Shown piece by piece: positions 52,262-60,235 of a DNA stretch of 64,000 bases; position 1 is the first letter of the stretch, and each line of letters opens with the position of its first letter. Location: the NCBI GenBank assembly GCA_965228065.1, contig OZ245788.1, positions 2,728,001-2,792,000 on the forward strand. The letters are read 5' to 3'. The notes below the pieces were generated by a model. That model worked only from the letters and a program-made list of their open reading frames with translations, did not search any database and was not told the DNA's origin. This DNA comes from Sphingobium_A sp965228065. GTDB lineage: Bacteria; Pseudomonadota; Alphaproteobacteria; Sphingomonadales; Sphingomonadaceae. Position numbers and translations under genes: made by a program.

Positions 52262-54136
52262 ATGCCGTCTCAATCAGGTTCACCGCTACCGCGCTATGGT
52301 ATTGCGGTTCTCGCTGTCATGATCACGGTCCTGGCACGGCTGGCGCTTGCGCCGATCCTGGAGGAGCGCGCACCGTTCCTGCCGTTCGTGGTCGCTATCC
52401 TTGTCTCGGTCTTCTGGGGCGGCGTCGGCCCCGCGCTGGTCGCGATCGCGCTGTCCTTGTGCTTCGGCCTCTATTTCTCGGAGATTCACGCGCTCGTTAT
52501 CGGAGATGGCGTTGAAGCCATTATTTTCCTGCTCACCTCCGCCGGGATCCTCACCACCGCGGGCGCCATTGCCCGCGCGCGTTTGCAGATTGACGACAGT
52601 GACGGCCGAGCCGGATTGCGTGCGCAGGAAGCGATGGCGATCGCCGAGGAACTGAACCTTCTGATCGACGGCGCGCAGGGTCATGCGATCTATATGCTTG
52701 ATCCGACTGGCCATGTGACGATCTGGAACAGGGGCGCGGAACGCCTGAAGGGATGGACCGAGGACGAAGTGATCGGCCGACATGGCGCGCTCTTCTATCC
52801 CGCCGACGCGGTCGCCGCCGGCAAGCCGGAAGCGGACCTTGCCCGCGCCGCCGCCCAAGGGCGGTTCGAGGAAGAGGATTGGCGGCATCGCAAGGATGGC
52901 TCGGAGTTTCTCGCTTCGGTCGCGATCACGGCGTTGAGAAACGATGACGGCGAATTGCGCGGTTTCGCCAAGATCGTCTCGGACATCACCGATCGGCGTG
53001 CTGCCGAGGATTCCGCGCGATCGAGCGAAAGCCATTTGCGCTCTATCCTCTCGACCGTGCCCGACGCGATGGTTGTGATCGATGCGGCCGGTATCATCAT
53101 TTCGTTCAGTGCGGCGGCGCAGGCGCTGTTCGGCTATGGCGAGGATGACGTCGTCGGTCGCAATGTGAGCATGTTGATGCCCTCACCTGATCGCGAGCGG
53201 CATGACGGCTATATCCGCCGTTATCTCGATACCGGCGAGAAGCGGATCATCGGCAAGGGCCGGGTGGTATTCGCCCAGCGCCGCGACGGCACGACGTTTC
53301 CGATGCAGCTTTCGATCGGCGAAGCGACCGGAAGTACACAGCGCGTGTTTACGGGATTCATTCGCGACCTGACCGAGCGGCGAGAAACCGAGGAGCGGCT
53401 GGAGACACTTCAGTCGGAGCTCATCCATGTCGCACGCGTGAGCGCGATGGGAACGATGGCCTCAACCCTTGCTCATGAACTCAACCAGCCGATCACCGCG
53501 ATCGCGAATTATGTCCAGGCGGTTCGCGATCAGCTGGTGGCGCCCGATCCGGAGATGTTGCCGATGATTTGTGAGGCGCTTGACGACACCGCCGCTGAAG
53601 CGTTCCGAGCTGGCGATATCGTTCGGCGACTGCGCGATTTCGTCTCTCGGGGCGAAGTGGAGAAGACCGTCGAGGCGCTGCCGGCGCTCATCAATGAGGC
53701 TGCAGTACTTGGCCTTATGGGGGCTCGCGAGAAGGGAATAGAGCCACATTTCGATCTGGATCCCTATGCCTCGCCGGTGCTTGTCGACCGCGTGCAGATC
53801 CAGCAGGTGCTCATCAACCTCATCCGCAATGCGTGCGAGGCAATGGACGGTCAAGCCCAACGCCGGCTTGTCGTGGCCAGCCGCCAAGGCCAGCCGGGCT
53901 TTGTGCACATCACCGTTTCAGACACCGGGGCGGGCGTGGCGACAGGCTTGGCCGATCGATTGTTCACAGCATTCGTCAGCACAAAGGCGGAGGGAATGGG
54001 CCTCGGACTGTCAATCTGCCGGACGATCGTGGAGGCCAATGGCGGGCGTATCTGGATGGAACCGCGCCAGGGTGGAGGATGCGAATTTCATTTCACGCTG
54101 ATGCGCGCTGAATCGGAGGATGGACATGGCGGATAG
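52262..54136 (+). CDS. fixL: FixL-type oxygen-sensing histidine kinase
   Basis: Kinase of 624 residues from ATG 52262 (GGAGGA upstream). Order: a membrane part of three to four segments (15-105), a first PAS (~130-245), the haem PAS (~255-375), H-box HELNQP (His405) and an ATPase domain (INLIRNACEAM, SDTGAGV, GMGLGLSICR). In the second PAS, RERHDGYIRRY and IIGKGRVVFAQRRDG align with Bradyrhizobium FixL: proximal haem ligand His314, and arginines at +6 and +20 as in Arg206 and Arg220. So O2 binding by haem is strongly expected, with kinase activity when deoxygenated. The stop lies inside the fixJ start region. First gene of the sensory cluster. Confidence 0.93.
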   Translation: MPSQSGSPLPRYGIAVLAVMITVLARLALAPILEERAPFLPFVVAILVSVFWGGVGPALVAIALSLCFGLYFSEIHALVIGDGVEAIIFLLTSAGILTTAGAIARARLQIDDSDGRAGLRAQEAMAIAEELNLLIDGAQGHAIYMLDPTGHVTIWNRGAERLKGWTEDEVIGRHGALFYPADAVAAGKPEADLARAAAQGRFEEEDWRHRKDGSEFLASVAITALRNDDGELRGFAKIVSDITDRRAAEDSARSSESHLRSILSTVPDAMVVIDAAGIIISFSAAAQALFGYGEDDVVGRNVSMLMPSPDRERHDGYIRRYLDTGEKRIIGKGRVVFAQRRDGTTFPMQLSIGEATGSTQRVFTGFIRDLTERRETEERLETLQSELIHVARVSAMGTMASTLAHELNQPITAIANYVQAVRDQLVAPDPEMLPMICEALDDTAAEAFRAGDIVRRLRDFVSRGEVEKTVEALPALINEAAVLGLMGAREKGIEPHFDLDPYASPVLVDRVQIQQVLINLIRNACEAMDGQAQRRLVVASRQGQPGFVHITVSDTGAGVATGLADRLFTAFVSTKAEGMGLGLSICRTIVEANGGRIWMEPRQGGGCEFHFTLMRAESEDGHGG

Positions 54137-54740
54137 GAAGCTCATTCACATCGTCGACGACGAGGACGCAATCCGTCGATCGACAAGCTACATGCTCAGG
54201 ACCTCGGGTTATGCGGTCGAGACTTGGCAATCCGGAGCGGCCTTTCTGAAGGAGGTGCGACATGCCGAACATGGCTGTATCCTGCTTGACGTACGGATGC
54301 CGGAGTTCGACGGATTGACCGTTCAGCGCATGCTTGAGGAGCGCGGCGTGACGATGCCGATCGTCATTATGACCGGCCATGGCGACATCGAGATAGCGGT
54401 ACGCGCGATGAAGGCCGGTGCCGTCGATTTTCTCGAGAAACCGTTCGAGAAGGCGGTACTTCTGTCCGCCATGGATGACGCATTCTCGCGGATCGCGTCG
54501 GCCAATGGGGCGTCTGCGCGCGCGGCAGAGGCTGACGTCATGCTCCGCGCACTGACACCCAGGGAACGAGACGTTCTTGAGGGACTGGCGCAGGGGCTTC
54601 CGAACAAGACCATCGCCTACGATCTCGGCATTTCGCCGCGCACCGTGGAAGTGCATCGCGCAAATCTGATGGTGAAGCTCGATGTCCGCAGCCTGTCCGA
54701 TGCTCTGAGAATCGCGTTTGCCGCCGGCATGGGCGTTTGA
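54126..54740 (+). CDS. fixJ: FixJ-type response regulator
   Basis: Regulator of 204 residues. The receiver domain begins LIHIVDDEDAIRRSTSYML, has the acceptor Asp in ILLDVRMPEFDG, Thr in IVIMTGHGDI and Lys in VDFLEKPFEK, which is the exact FixJ pattern. The LuxR-type HTH covers ~137-204 (LTPRERDVLEGLAQGLPNKTIAYDLGISPRTVEVH). FixJ turns on microaerobic genes when phosphorylated. ATG 54126 follows GGAGGA by six bases; ATG 54120 lies on top of it and is less likely. Overlap with fixL means joint translation. Confidence 0.93.
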   Translation: MADRKLIHIVDDEDAIRRSTSYMLRTSGYAVETWQSGAAFLKEVRHAEHGCILLDVRMPEFDGLTVQRMLEERGVTMPIVIMTGHGDIEIAVRAMKAGAVDFLEKPFEKAVLLSAMDDAFSRIASANGASARAAEADVMLRALTPRERDVLEGLAQGLPNKTIAYDLGISPRTVEVHRANLMVKLDVRSLSDALRIAFAAGMGV

Positions 54741-54741
54741 T

Positions 54742-54760
54742 CCTTAGGACCAATACGTAG
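54742..54760 (+). promoter_or_regulatory. FixJ-like site upstream of the receiver gene
   Basis: CCTTAGG (54742-54748) is followed by ATACGTAG (54753-54760), the latter seven of eight bases of the FixJ half-site I recall. It lies about 53 bases before the receiver gene and directly after fixJ, allowing fixJ to control its neighbours. Confidence 0.45.
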
Positions 54761-54812
54761 CGACCAGCGCTCCCATGGCTGCCATTCCGGCAGAAACGCA
54801 GGAATGGAGCGG

Positions 54813-55214
54813 ATGGACTTTGTGACGAGTTCTGCGGGAACCGGCCGACCCAGAATCCTCATCATCGATGATGATGCCGGCGTCAGGCGATCCATGCTGC
54901 TGCTTCTGCAGGCGCAAGGCTTCGATGTGAGGGCCTATGCGACTGCGGGCCCGCTTCTCGCGGATGCGAAGGAGCAGAGGCCCGATTGCCTTGTCGCGGA
55001 CTATCGCCTCGACGGAGAGGATGGAATCGCGTTGCTCGAAGCGCTGCGGGGAACTGGGTGGCGAGGCCCGGCGATCCTCATCTCCGCATATGCTTCAGGG
55101 GATCTTTCGCGACGAGCGACCGAAGCGGGTTTCTCGACCTTGTTCGAGAAACCGCTGCGCGAACATGCGCTTGTCGATGCCGTTTCGCGGCTTGCGCGAC
55201 GACGGGACGAATAG
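54813..55214 (+). CDS. Single-domain response regulator (receiver only)
   Basis: Protein of 133 residues from ATG 54813 (AGGA nine bases upstream). It is only a receiver: ILIIDDDAGVRRSMLLLL, acceptor Asp in CLVADYRLDGEDG, conserved Ser in AILISAYASG and Lys in FEKPLREH. No output domain. The product resembles the receiver half of FixJ. The next gene, two bases downstream, encodes just a HTH. Such a receiver could act as a phosphate sink for FixL or a partner of the separate HTH protein. Confidence 0.85.
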   Translation: MDFVTSSAGTGRPRILIIDDDAGVRRSMLLLLQAQGFDVRAYATAGPLLADAKEQRPDCLVADYRLDGEDGIALLEALRGTGWRGPAILISAYASGDLSRRATEAGFSTLFEKPLREHALVDAVSRLARRRDE

Positions 55215-55216
55215 CC

Positions 55217-55495
55217 ATGAGCGGCACGCTTGGCATCCATCGGAGATCGACAAGTGACGGTGGGGAGATCGACAGCCTGTCGCCACGCGAGCGTGAGGTC
55301 ATGGCCGGGGTGCTCAGCGGCCTGACCAACAAGCAGATCGGGACCCTGCTCGGTATCAGCCATCGCACGGTCGAAATCCATCGAGCCCGACTGATGCGAA
55401 GACTGCATGTCACGACAGTCGCCGAACTGATTGCGCGCGCGCATGGCGGGTATCCGAGCATGAATGAGCCGAAAGACGCTTCTGACGATCCCTGA
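55217..55495 (+). CDS. Stand-alone LuxR-type HTH protein
   Basis: Protein of 92 residues whose core is a complete LuxR/NarL HTH (SLSPREREVMAGVLSGLTNKQ and LGISHRTVEIHRARLMRRL). No receiver. Reading frame differs from the receiver gene before it, and the two are two bases apart. Either a FixJ-like gene has been split into two cistrons, or one long gene was broken by a frameshift. The ATG has no strong ribosome site, so translation probably depends on reinitiation after the receiver. Confidence 0.8.
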   Translation: MSGTLGIHRRSTSDGGEIDSLSPREREVMAGVLSGLTNKQIGTLLGISHRTVEIHRARLMRRLHVTTVAELIARAHGGYPSMNEPKDASDDP

Positions 55496-55972
55496 AGCAC
55501 GATCGATAGTGTTCATGTTAACCAGGGGGCGAGCCGCTCCGCCAAGATTGGGCGTGGATCAACGAATAGCGCCGACCACGATCTTTTCAGTGCGGATCGC
55601 GAGTCTGGAAGATCGACACCGGTCGCAGGCAGAATTTCTGTCGAGACGAGATCGTGCAGAAACAACTTCGCGATGTCGTGGAGAAACGCCGTCGCGGTGT
55701 CGTCTTGTCCAAAGAAGCGGATCAGCTTCGGTGACGAGAAAAAGGCGTGGCGGCCCCTTGGTGCTCACGCTGAGACAGGCGCACAACACTCAGGGTTTCG
55801 GTCCGCACATTCTTGTCGTTATGCCGTTAGATTGGGCGGCGTCATCCGACATCGTCGTCGTCCTTTAGCTGTGTCCAAAGTCAGCCCGGACTACGGGTTT
55901 TCCGAGCCTTGACCCACGGCTGCCATGGCGGGACCATCGTCGTCAACCCACCACCGGAGCAAGGGGTCCGAA
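55496..55972. other. Gap between the HTH gene and the quinone reductase gene
   Basis: No convincing gene on either strand. One plus frame reads RDEIVQKQLRDVVEKRRRGVVLSK over 30 codons at about 55630-55730 and may be a relic. An AGCCGCTCCGCC/… repeat is not seen. The last 60 bases contain the start region of the downstream gene. I see no FixJ-like site here. Confidence 0.35.
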
Positions 55973-56596
55973 ATGCTGATCGCCGACAAATGCAAGCATG
56001 TGGTGGTCCTATGCCATCCAGAGACGAACAGCTTCAATGCGGCGGTCGCGGCAAGATATTGTGCGGTTGTTGAGGAGAATGGCCAGACGGCCATTCTACG
56101 GGATCTTTATCGTATGAAATTTGCGCCTGTGCTCCAGGCGAACGAACAGCCAGGTTCCGCAAAATTTTTCGAATCTCCGCATGTCACGCATGAACTTGAC
56201 GTCATTGCCGGCATGGCTGTGCTGGTCTTTATCTACCCAATCTGGTTTGGAACCGCTCCCGCCATGCTCAAGGGGTATGTCGAGCGTGTCCTGGGGGCCG
56301 ATTTTCACTTTCGGGCACTGGGCGCAGAGCCTGAATCCTCCCGGTTGTCAGGCACCCATCTGCTCAGCTTTACCTCGTCTGGGAACTCGCTCCTATGGCT
56401 TGAGCAACAGGAGACTTTGAAATCGCTCACCTACGTCTTCGATCGTTATATCGAGCGGGCCTTTTCGATGGCGTCGATGGAGCATATTCATTTTGCATCG
56501 ATTGTTGATGATTTGAGCGAACACCTGTTCGAGCAGGCCATGGCCGACGTTCAACGGGCTGCTCAAAAGATGTGCAATATCGTCAAGGCAATATGA
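55973..56596 (+). CDS. Flavodoxin-fold NAD(P)H:quinone oxidoreductase, paralogue
   Basis: Enzyme of 207 residues from ATG 55973. It matches the protein at 34612-35286 over its full length: VVVLCHPETNSFNAAVAARY, LVFIYPIWFGTAPAMLKGYVERVLGADFHF and LLSFTSSGNSLLWLEQQETLKSL against near-identical stretches there. The A+T content of its codons looks higher than in its paralogue, hinting at a different origin or relaxed selection. A 16-codon upstream extension was dropped. Probably cytosolic, protecting the quinone pool. Confidence 0.87.
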   Translation: MLIADKCKHVVVLCHPETNSFNAAVAARYCAVVEENGQTAILRDLYRMKFAPVLQANEQPGSAKFFESPHVTHELDVIAGMAVLVFIYPIWFGTAPAMLKGYVERVLGADFHFRALGAEPESSRLSGTHLLSFTSSGNSLLWLEQQETLKSLTYVFDRYIERAFSMASMEHIHFASIVDDLSEHLFEQAMADVQRAAQKMCNIVKAI

Positions 56597-56730
56597 AAAT
56601 GCGGCGCTGCATTTTTCTCGATCGTCACGGGTGAAACACGCCTATGTACACGCCGGCGCCTCCGGATGGTCCCGCTCTACTGCGATCCGGTTCGGTTACT
56701 TCGACCCGCAATGCGCAATGGCAATGGATG

Positions 56731-57147
56731 TTACTCTATTAAGGCGCGGAGAATGTCCACACGACTGATCAAGCCGACGATTCGGTCGCCGGTCATCACC
56801 GGAAGTCGTTTGACGTCGTGACGAGCCATAAGCTTGATGGCGTCTTCCACCGGAGCGTCGGAACCGATCGTGATTGGATTCGGCGACATTATTTCGTCGA
56901 CGGTTTGGGATTCGAGCGCCGCCGTGCGAGCCTCTGCGGTTTGGCCGAAGAGAGCGTTCAGCCGGATGCGCTGGTCATCCCGTCGGAAAAAATCCCCCTC
57001 GGAGATAATGCCCCGGAGGTGCTGCTCCCCGTCGACAACCGGCAGGGCGCTGATGCGGTGGTTCATCATGGTTCGCATCGCCAGCGCCAGTGACGCGTCA
57101 TGCCTGATCGTCGCCGCCCCCAGGCTCATAATATCACTGGCTTTCAT
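56731..57147 (-). CDS. CBS-pair domain protein
   Basis: Cytosolic protein of 138 residues consisting of two CBS motifs: SDIMSLGAATIRHDASLALAMRTMMNHRISALPVVD (to ~60) and VDEIMSPNPITIGSDAPVEDAIKLMARHDVKRLPVM. The pair forms one adenosine-binding unit, so AMP/ATP or SAM sensing is likely. The ATG follows GGAG. It overlaps the phosphofructokinase stop by four bases, so the nucleotide sensor may regulate that enzyme. A long upstream in-frame extension lies inside the kinase gene and was rejected. Confidence 0.88.
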   Translation of the reverse strand: MKASDIMSLGAATIRHDASLALAMRTMMNHRISALPVVDGEQHLRGIISEGDFFRRDDQRIRLNALFGQTAEARTAALESQTVDEIMSPNPITIGSDAPVEDAIKLMARHDVKRLPVMTGDRIVGLISRVDILRALIE

Positions 57148-58205
57148 CTTGGTTCTCCGTCTGCTCGATCCCCTGTCAGAATGGGGCTGCCAAAGATCTC
57201 TGGCTTCGCAGCCATCCCCGTTACCTCCTGGCACAGGCCTTGCCTGAATTGGCCGTTCGGGCATTCCTGTTGTGTTTCGTATCGAGAAATAAGGCAGAAC
57301 ATGCGTTCGATCTCGTCTGGGTGGCAAAGATCGGTGCCGGGCGTCAGAACCGTCGCGGCCCCTGCTGCCATTCCGTAACGAAAAGCGTGCACGGCATCTC
57401 GCCCGGTAGCGAGAGCATATGTCATGCCGGCCAGAAAGCTGTCTCCAGCACCAACGGCGCTATTCGCTTCGACCGGCACGGCAGGGAGGTAGAGGACTCC
57501 GGATCGCTGCGCGAGCATGGCGCCATCACGGCCCATGGTCACGGCAACATATTTGGCTTGGCCCCTGTTGACGATGTCTGCCGCGGCCGTCGCGATGTCG
57601 CTTCGTTCCTTCAGGGCGCGACCCGCAAGTTGCTGAAGCTCGCCGAGACTTGGTTTGACCAGGAATATGCCGCTGCTCTCTAAGCCTCGGCGGAGTGCCG
57701 CTCCCGAACTGTCCAGGATGAACTCGATGCCGCGAGCTCCAACAATCTCGCGTACGAGGCTGTAGAAATCGTCTGGTACGCCTGGCGGCAGCGATCCGCT
57801 TGCGACGAGATAATCGCATTCGATCGTGCGGAGGTGCTGAAGACAAGCTTGCAGTTCCAGCTGTGTGACGTCCGGGCCATGTGGAACGAACCGAAATTCC
57901 TTGCCGGTGTCCATTTCATGGACCGAAGTGCTGATCCGCGTATCGCCCTGGATCGGGATACGGGTTCGAGGCAATCGATGCAGTTCGAGAAGGCTGTCGA
58001 GAGTTGCTGCAGTTACGCCGCCCGCCAGGTACACCGCATGCGCCGAACCACCCAATCGGGATATCACGCGCGCCACGTTGATCCCGCCACCGCCTGGATC
58101 ATAATGTTCCTTGCGGGCTCGAATCTTGTGCGTGTGAAAAACACGGTCTGCCTCATACGACACATCGATCGCCGGGTTGATCGTCAGGGTTGCGATGGTC
58201 TTCAT
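57144..58205 (-). CDS. PfkB-type phosphofructokinase/sugar kinase
   Basis: Kinase of 353 residues of the ribokinase family, closest in pattern to PfkB and 1-phosphofructokinase. Motifs: GGGGINVARVISRLGG near residue 37, SGSLPPGVPDDFY, VTMGRDGAMLA and the catalytic NSAVGAGDSFLAGM (GAGD). ATG 58205 was chosen. ATAAGTAG at 58242-58249 is a candidate FixJ-like site. It overlaps the CBS gene by ATGA. Fermentative glycolysis at low oxygen would fit the context, but the sugar phosphate used cannot be told from sequence. Confidence 0.87.
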   Translation of the reverse strand: MKTIATLTINPAIDVSYEADRVFHTHKIRARKEHYDPGGGGINVARVISRLGGSAHAVYLAGGVTAATLDSLLELHRLPRTRIPIQGDTRISTSVHEMDTGKEFRFVPHGPDVTQLELQACLQHLRTIECDYLVASGSLPPGVPDDFYSLVREIVGARGIEFILDSSGAALRRGLESSGIFLVKPSLGELQQLAGRALKERSDIATAAADIVNRGQAKYVAVTMGRDGAMLAQRSGVLYLPAVPVEANSAVGAGDSFLAGMTYALATGRDAVHAFRYGMAAGAATVLTPGTDLCHPDEIERMFCLISRYETQQECPNGQFRQGLCQEVTGMAAKPEIFGSPILTGDRADGEPR

Positions 58206-58241
58206 GGGAGCGAGGCTATCACCGCAAATCAATCCGGGGGA

Positions 58242-58249
58242 ATAAGTAG
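58242..58249 (-). promoter_or_regulatory. Possible FixJ half-site upstream of the kinase gene
   Basis: ATAAGTAG matches seven of eight bases of GTA(A/C)GTAG and lies 37-44 bases before the pfkB-like start. A single half-site of this length occurs often by chance, so it only gains weight from its neighbours. Confidence 0.3.
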
Positions 58250-58340
58250 ATGTCCCCAAGAACCGCGGAGGTGATTGCCATCGCCATTGGCGACAAGAGA
58301 TCGGCGACGCATAATCATGTCGTTGCGTGGAGGCGTCTCT

Positions 58341-59033
58341 TCACCCCACTCCCTTGACGACTGAGCCATCGATAAGTTGAATGCGGCGCCGGCATCGGGC
58401 GGAAATATGTTCGTCATGGGTCGAAATCAGGAAGCAGGTAGCCGTCTGCGCGTTGATCTGCTCGATGAGGCCCATAACCTGATCCGCGGATTCACGATCA
58501 AGGTTTCCCGTCGGCTCGTCCGCCAACACAAGTGGCGGTTCGTTCATCAGCGAGCGCGCAACTGCGACGCGCTGCCGCTGACCGCCGGACATGGCGCCGG
58601 GGCGATACTCTCGCCGATCCGCCAGGCCGACCGCATCGAGCAATTCGCCGGCTCGTAGGCGCATGGCGGCGGTCTCCCTGCCAACGCTGGCCGCGGCTGG
58701 CATCATCACATTTTCCAGGGCTGACAAGTCCGGCAGCAGATGGTGAAACTGGAAAACGAAGCCGATATTCCGGCTACGGAAGCGTGTGCGCTCAGCGTCG
58801 CTCGCGGCGGTCAGATCAACGCCGAGCATCCGATGTGTACCGCTACTGGGCCGCAGCAATGTTCCCAGAATTGTCAGCAGCGTGCTCTTTCCAGACCCAG
58901 ATGGCCCGAGCAGGGCGACGAGTTCTCCACGCCCAAGCTCCAAGCCAATGCCGCGCAGCACCATCGCGCGCGCTTCACCCTCTCCGAAGCTTTTGGTCAG
59001 CTCCTCGACGGAAACGAGCGGCGCGTTGCTCAT
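58341..59033 (-). CDS. ABC transporter ATPase (MacB/LolD-type)
   Basis: ATP-binding subunit of 230 residues. Walker A is GPSGSGKSTLLTILG, the signature motif is MSGGQRQRVAVARSL, Walker B is PPLVLADEPTGNLD with switch His in STHDEHI. The GNLDRES motif is typical of the MacB/LolD/FtsE subgroup, which work with FtsX-like permeases instead of transporting classic substrates. Its start overlaps the permease end by four bases. Together with the permease and the adaptor it forms a three-gene exporter. Confidence 0.92.
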   Translation of the reverse strand: MSNAPLVSVEELTKSFGEGEARAMVLRGIGLELGRGELVALLGPSGSGKSTLLTILGTLLRPSSGTHRMLGVDLTAASDAERTRFRSRNIGFVFQFHHLLPDLSALENVMMPAAASVGRETAAMRLRAGELLDAVGLADRREYRPGAMSGGQRQRVAVARSLMNEPPLVLADEPTGNLDRESADQVMGLIEQINAQTATCFLISTHDEHISARCRRRIQLIDGSVVKGVG

Positions 59034-60232
59034 TGGCCGATCGCTTCCGCCGGATCGATACCGGCGGCGCGGCGCGCCGGCAGGATCGAGGCGAGGGTCG
59101 CAGCGAGAGTCGTCAGCATCACCGCAAGCAGAAATTCGCCCTGGTTGCGATCGATCGGCAACCCGTTTCCCTTGATCTCACTGATAGAAGGGAAGGGCGA
59201 CAGCGCAATCCAAGCGAGCAAGGCGCCACTGACCGCGCCACAGACGCCGATCAGGGTTCCTTCGAGGATGAAGACCGTCACAACGAAGGCTCTACTCGCT
59301 CCCATCGCACGCATGATCCCGATTTCTGCCCGACGCCGCACAATAGACAGCAGCATAGCACTGGCGATGCCGACCACGATCGTGATGAGTGCAAAGAACT
59401 TTATAATCATTCCGGTGCGGCCTTGCGCATCGAGCGCTTCGAACAATTGCTTGTTTTCCTCGGTCCAGCTTGTGGTCTTCAAACCTGTCGCGCGGCGAAG
59501 CGTGTCTGCAATCGCCGGGGCGTTCACGGCAGGCGCGACTTTAATCTCTATTCGCGAAATGCCGCTCCGCAGATCGAGCAGTGCCCGCGCGGCAGTGAGG
59601 TTCATATACACCGTCTGTCGATCCGCACTCGCGATCCCTAGTGCGAATATGCCGCCAATGCGAAAACTGCGTTCGCGACCGCGGTCGGATCGGAGTCGGA
59701 CGACCTGACCGCTCCTGAGACCGAGTTCGTCCGCCAATGTCCTGCCGATCAGGATGCCGTTGACAGGCAGCTCCCCGTCGCCTTCGACGATGGCTCCACC
59801 AATATCGGCAATGGCGGAGAGGTTGCCAGGCATCACTCCGACCACACCCACCGGCGCGATGGCCTGGCCACGCTCGACAAAGGCGCTGCCGCGCAACTGC
59901 GGCGACACCGCGGTGACGCCTGGCGTCCGTCCGATCAACGGGATGAAGGGTTGCCACACGGATATCTGCTCGCGGCGACTGAGATCCTTCTGCACGACGA
60001 CCAGATCGCCTGCGAACGCTTTTGCAACCGCAGGATCGCGTTCATGCATTTCCAGAGTGATATGCGGGATGCTGCCCACAGTCCGCTCAGTGAGCAACGT
60101 CGCCAGCCCGCCGATCAGCGCGCTCATAAAAATGAATACGCCGACGCCAAGTGCAACGCCGGCCATCAACAACGTCGTCTGGCCCGGGCTGGAGAGCAGG
60201 TGGCGGATTGCGATCTTCGCGACATAAGGCAT
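59030..60232 (-). CDS. ABC permease, FtsX/MacB/LolE family
   Basis: Membrane protein of 400 residues with one N-terminal span (TLLMAGVALGVGVFIFMSALI), a large periplasmic domain of about 220 residues and three C-terminal spans starting MIIKFFALITIVVGIASAMLLSIVRRRAEIGIMRAMGAS, the coupling-helix motif of this group. Ending with PARRAAGIDPAEAIGQ is diagnostic. It is a separate protein here while MacB fuses it to the ATPase. Overlaps the ATPase gene. Confidence 0.9.
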   Translation of the reverse strand: MPYVAKIAIRHLLSSPGQTTLLMAGVALGVGVFIFMSALIGGLATLLTERTVGSIPHITLEMHERDPAVAKAFAGDLVVVQKDLSRREQISVWQPFIPLIGRTPGVTAVSPQLRGSAFVERGQAIAPVGVVGVMPGNLSAIADIGGAIVEGDGELPVNGILIGRTLADELGLRSGQVVRLRSDRGRERSFRIGGIFALGIASADRQTVYMNLTAARALLDLRSGISRIEIKVAPAVNAPAIADTLRRATGLKTTSWTEENKQLFEALDAQGRTGMIIKFFALITIVVGIASAMLLSIVRRRAEIGIMRAMGASRAFVVTVFILEGTLIGVCGAVSGALLAWIALSPFPSISEIKGNGLPIDRNQGEFLLAVMLTTLAATLASILPARRAAGIDPAEAIGQ

Positions 60233-60235
60233 CCT

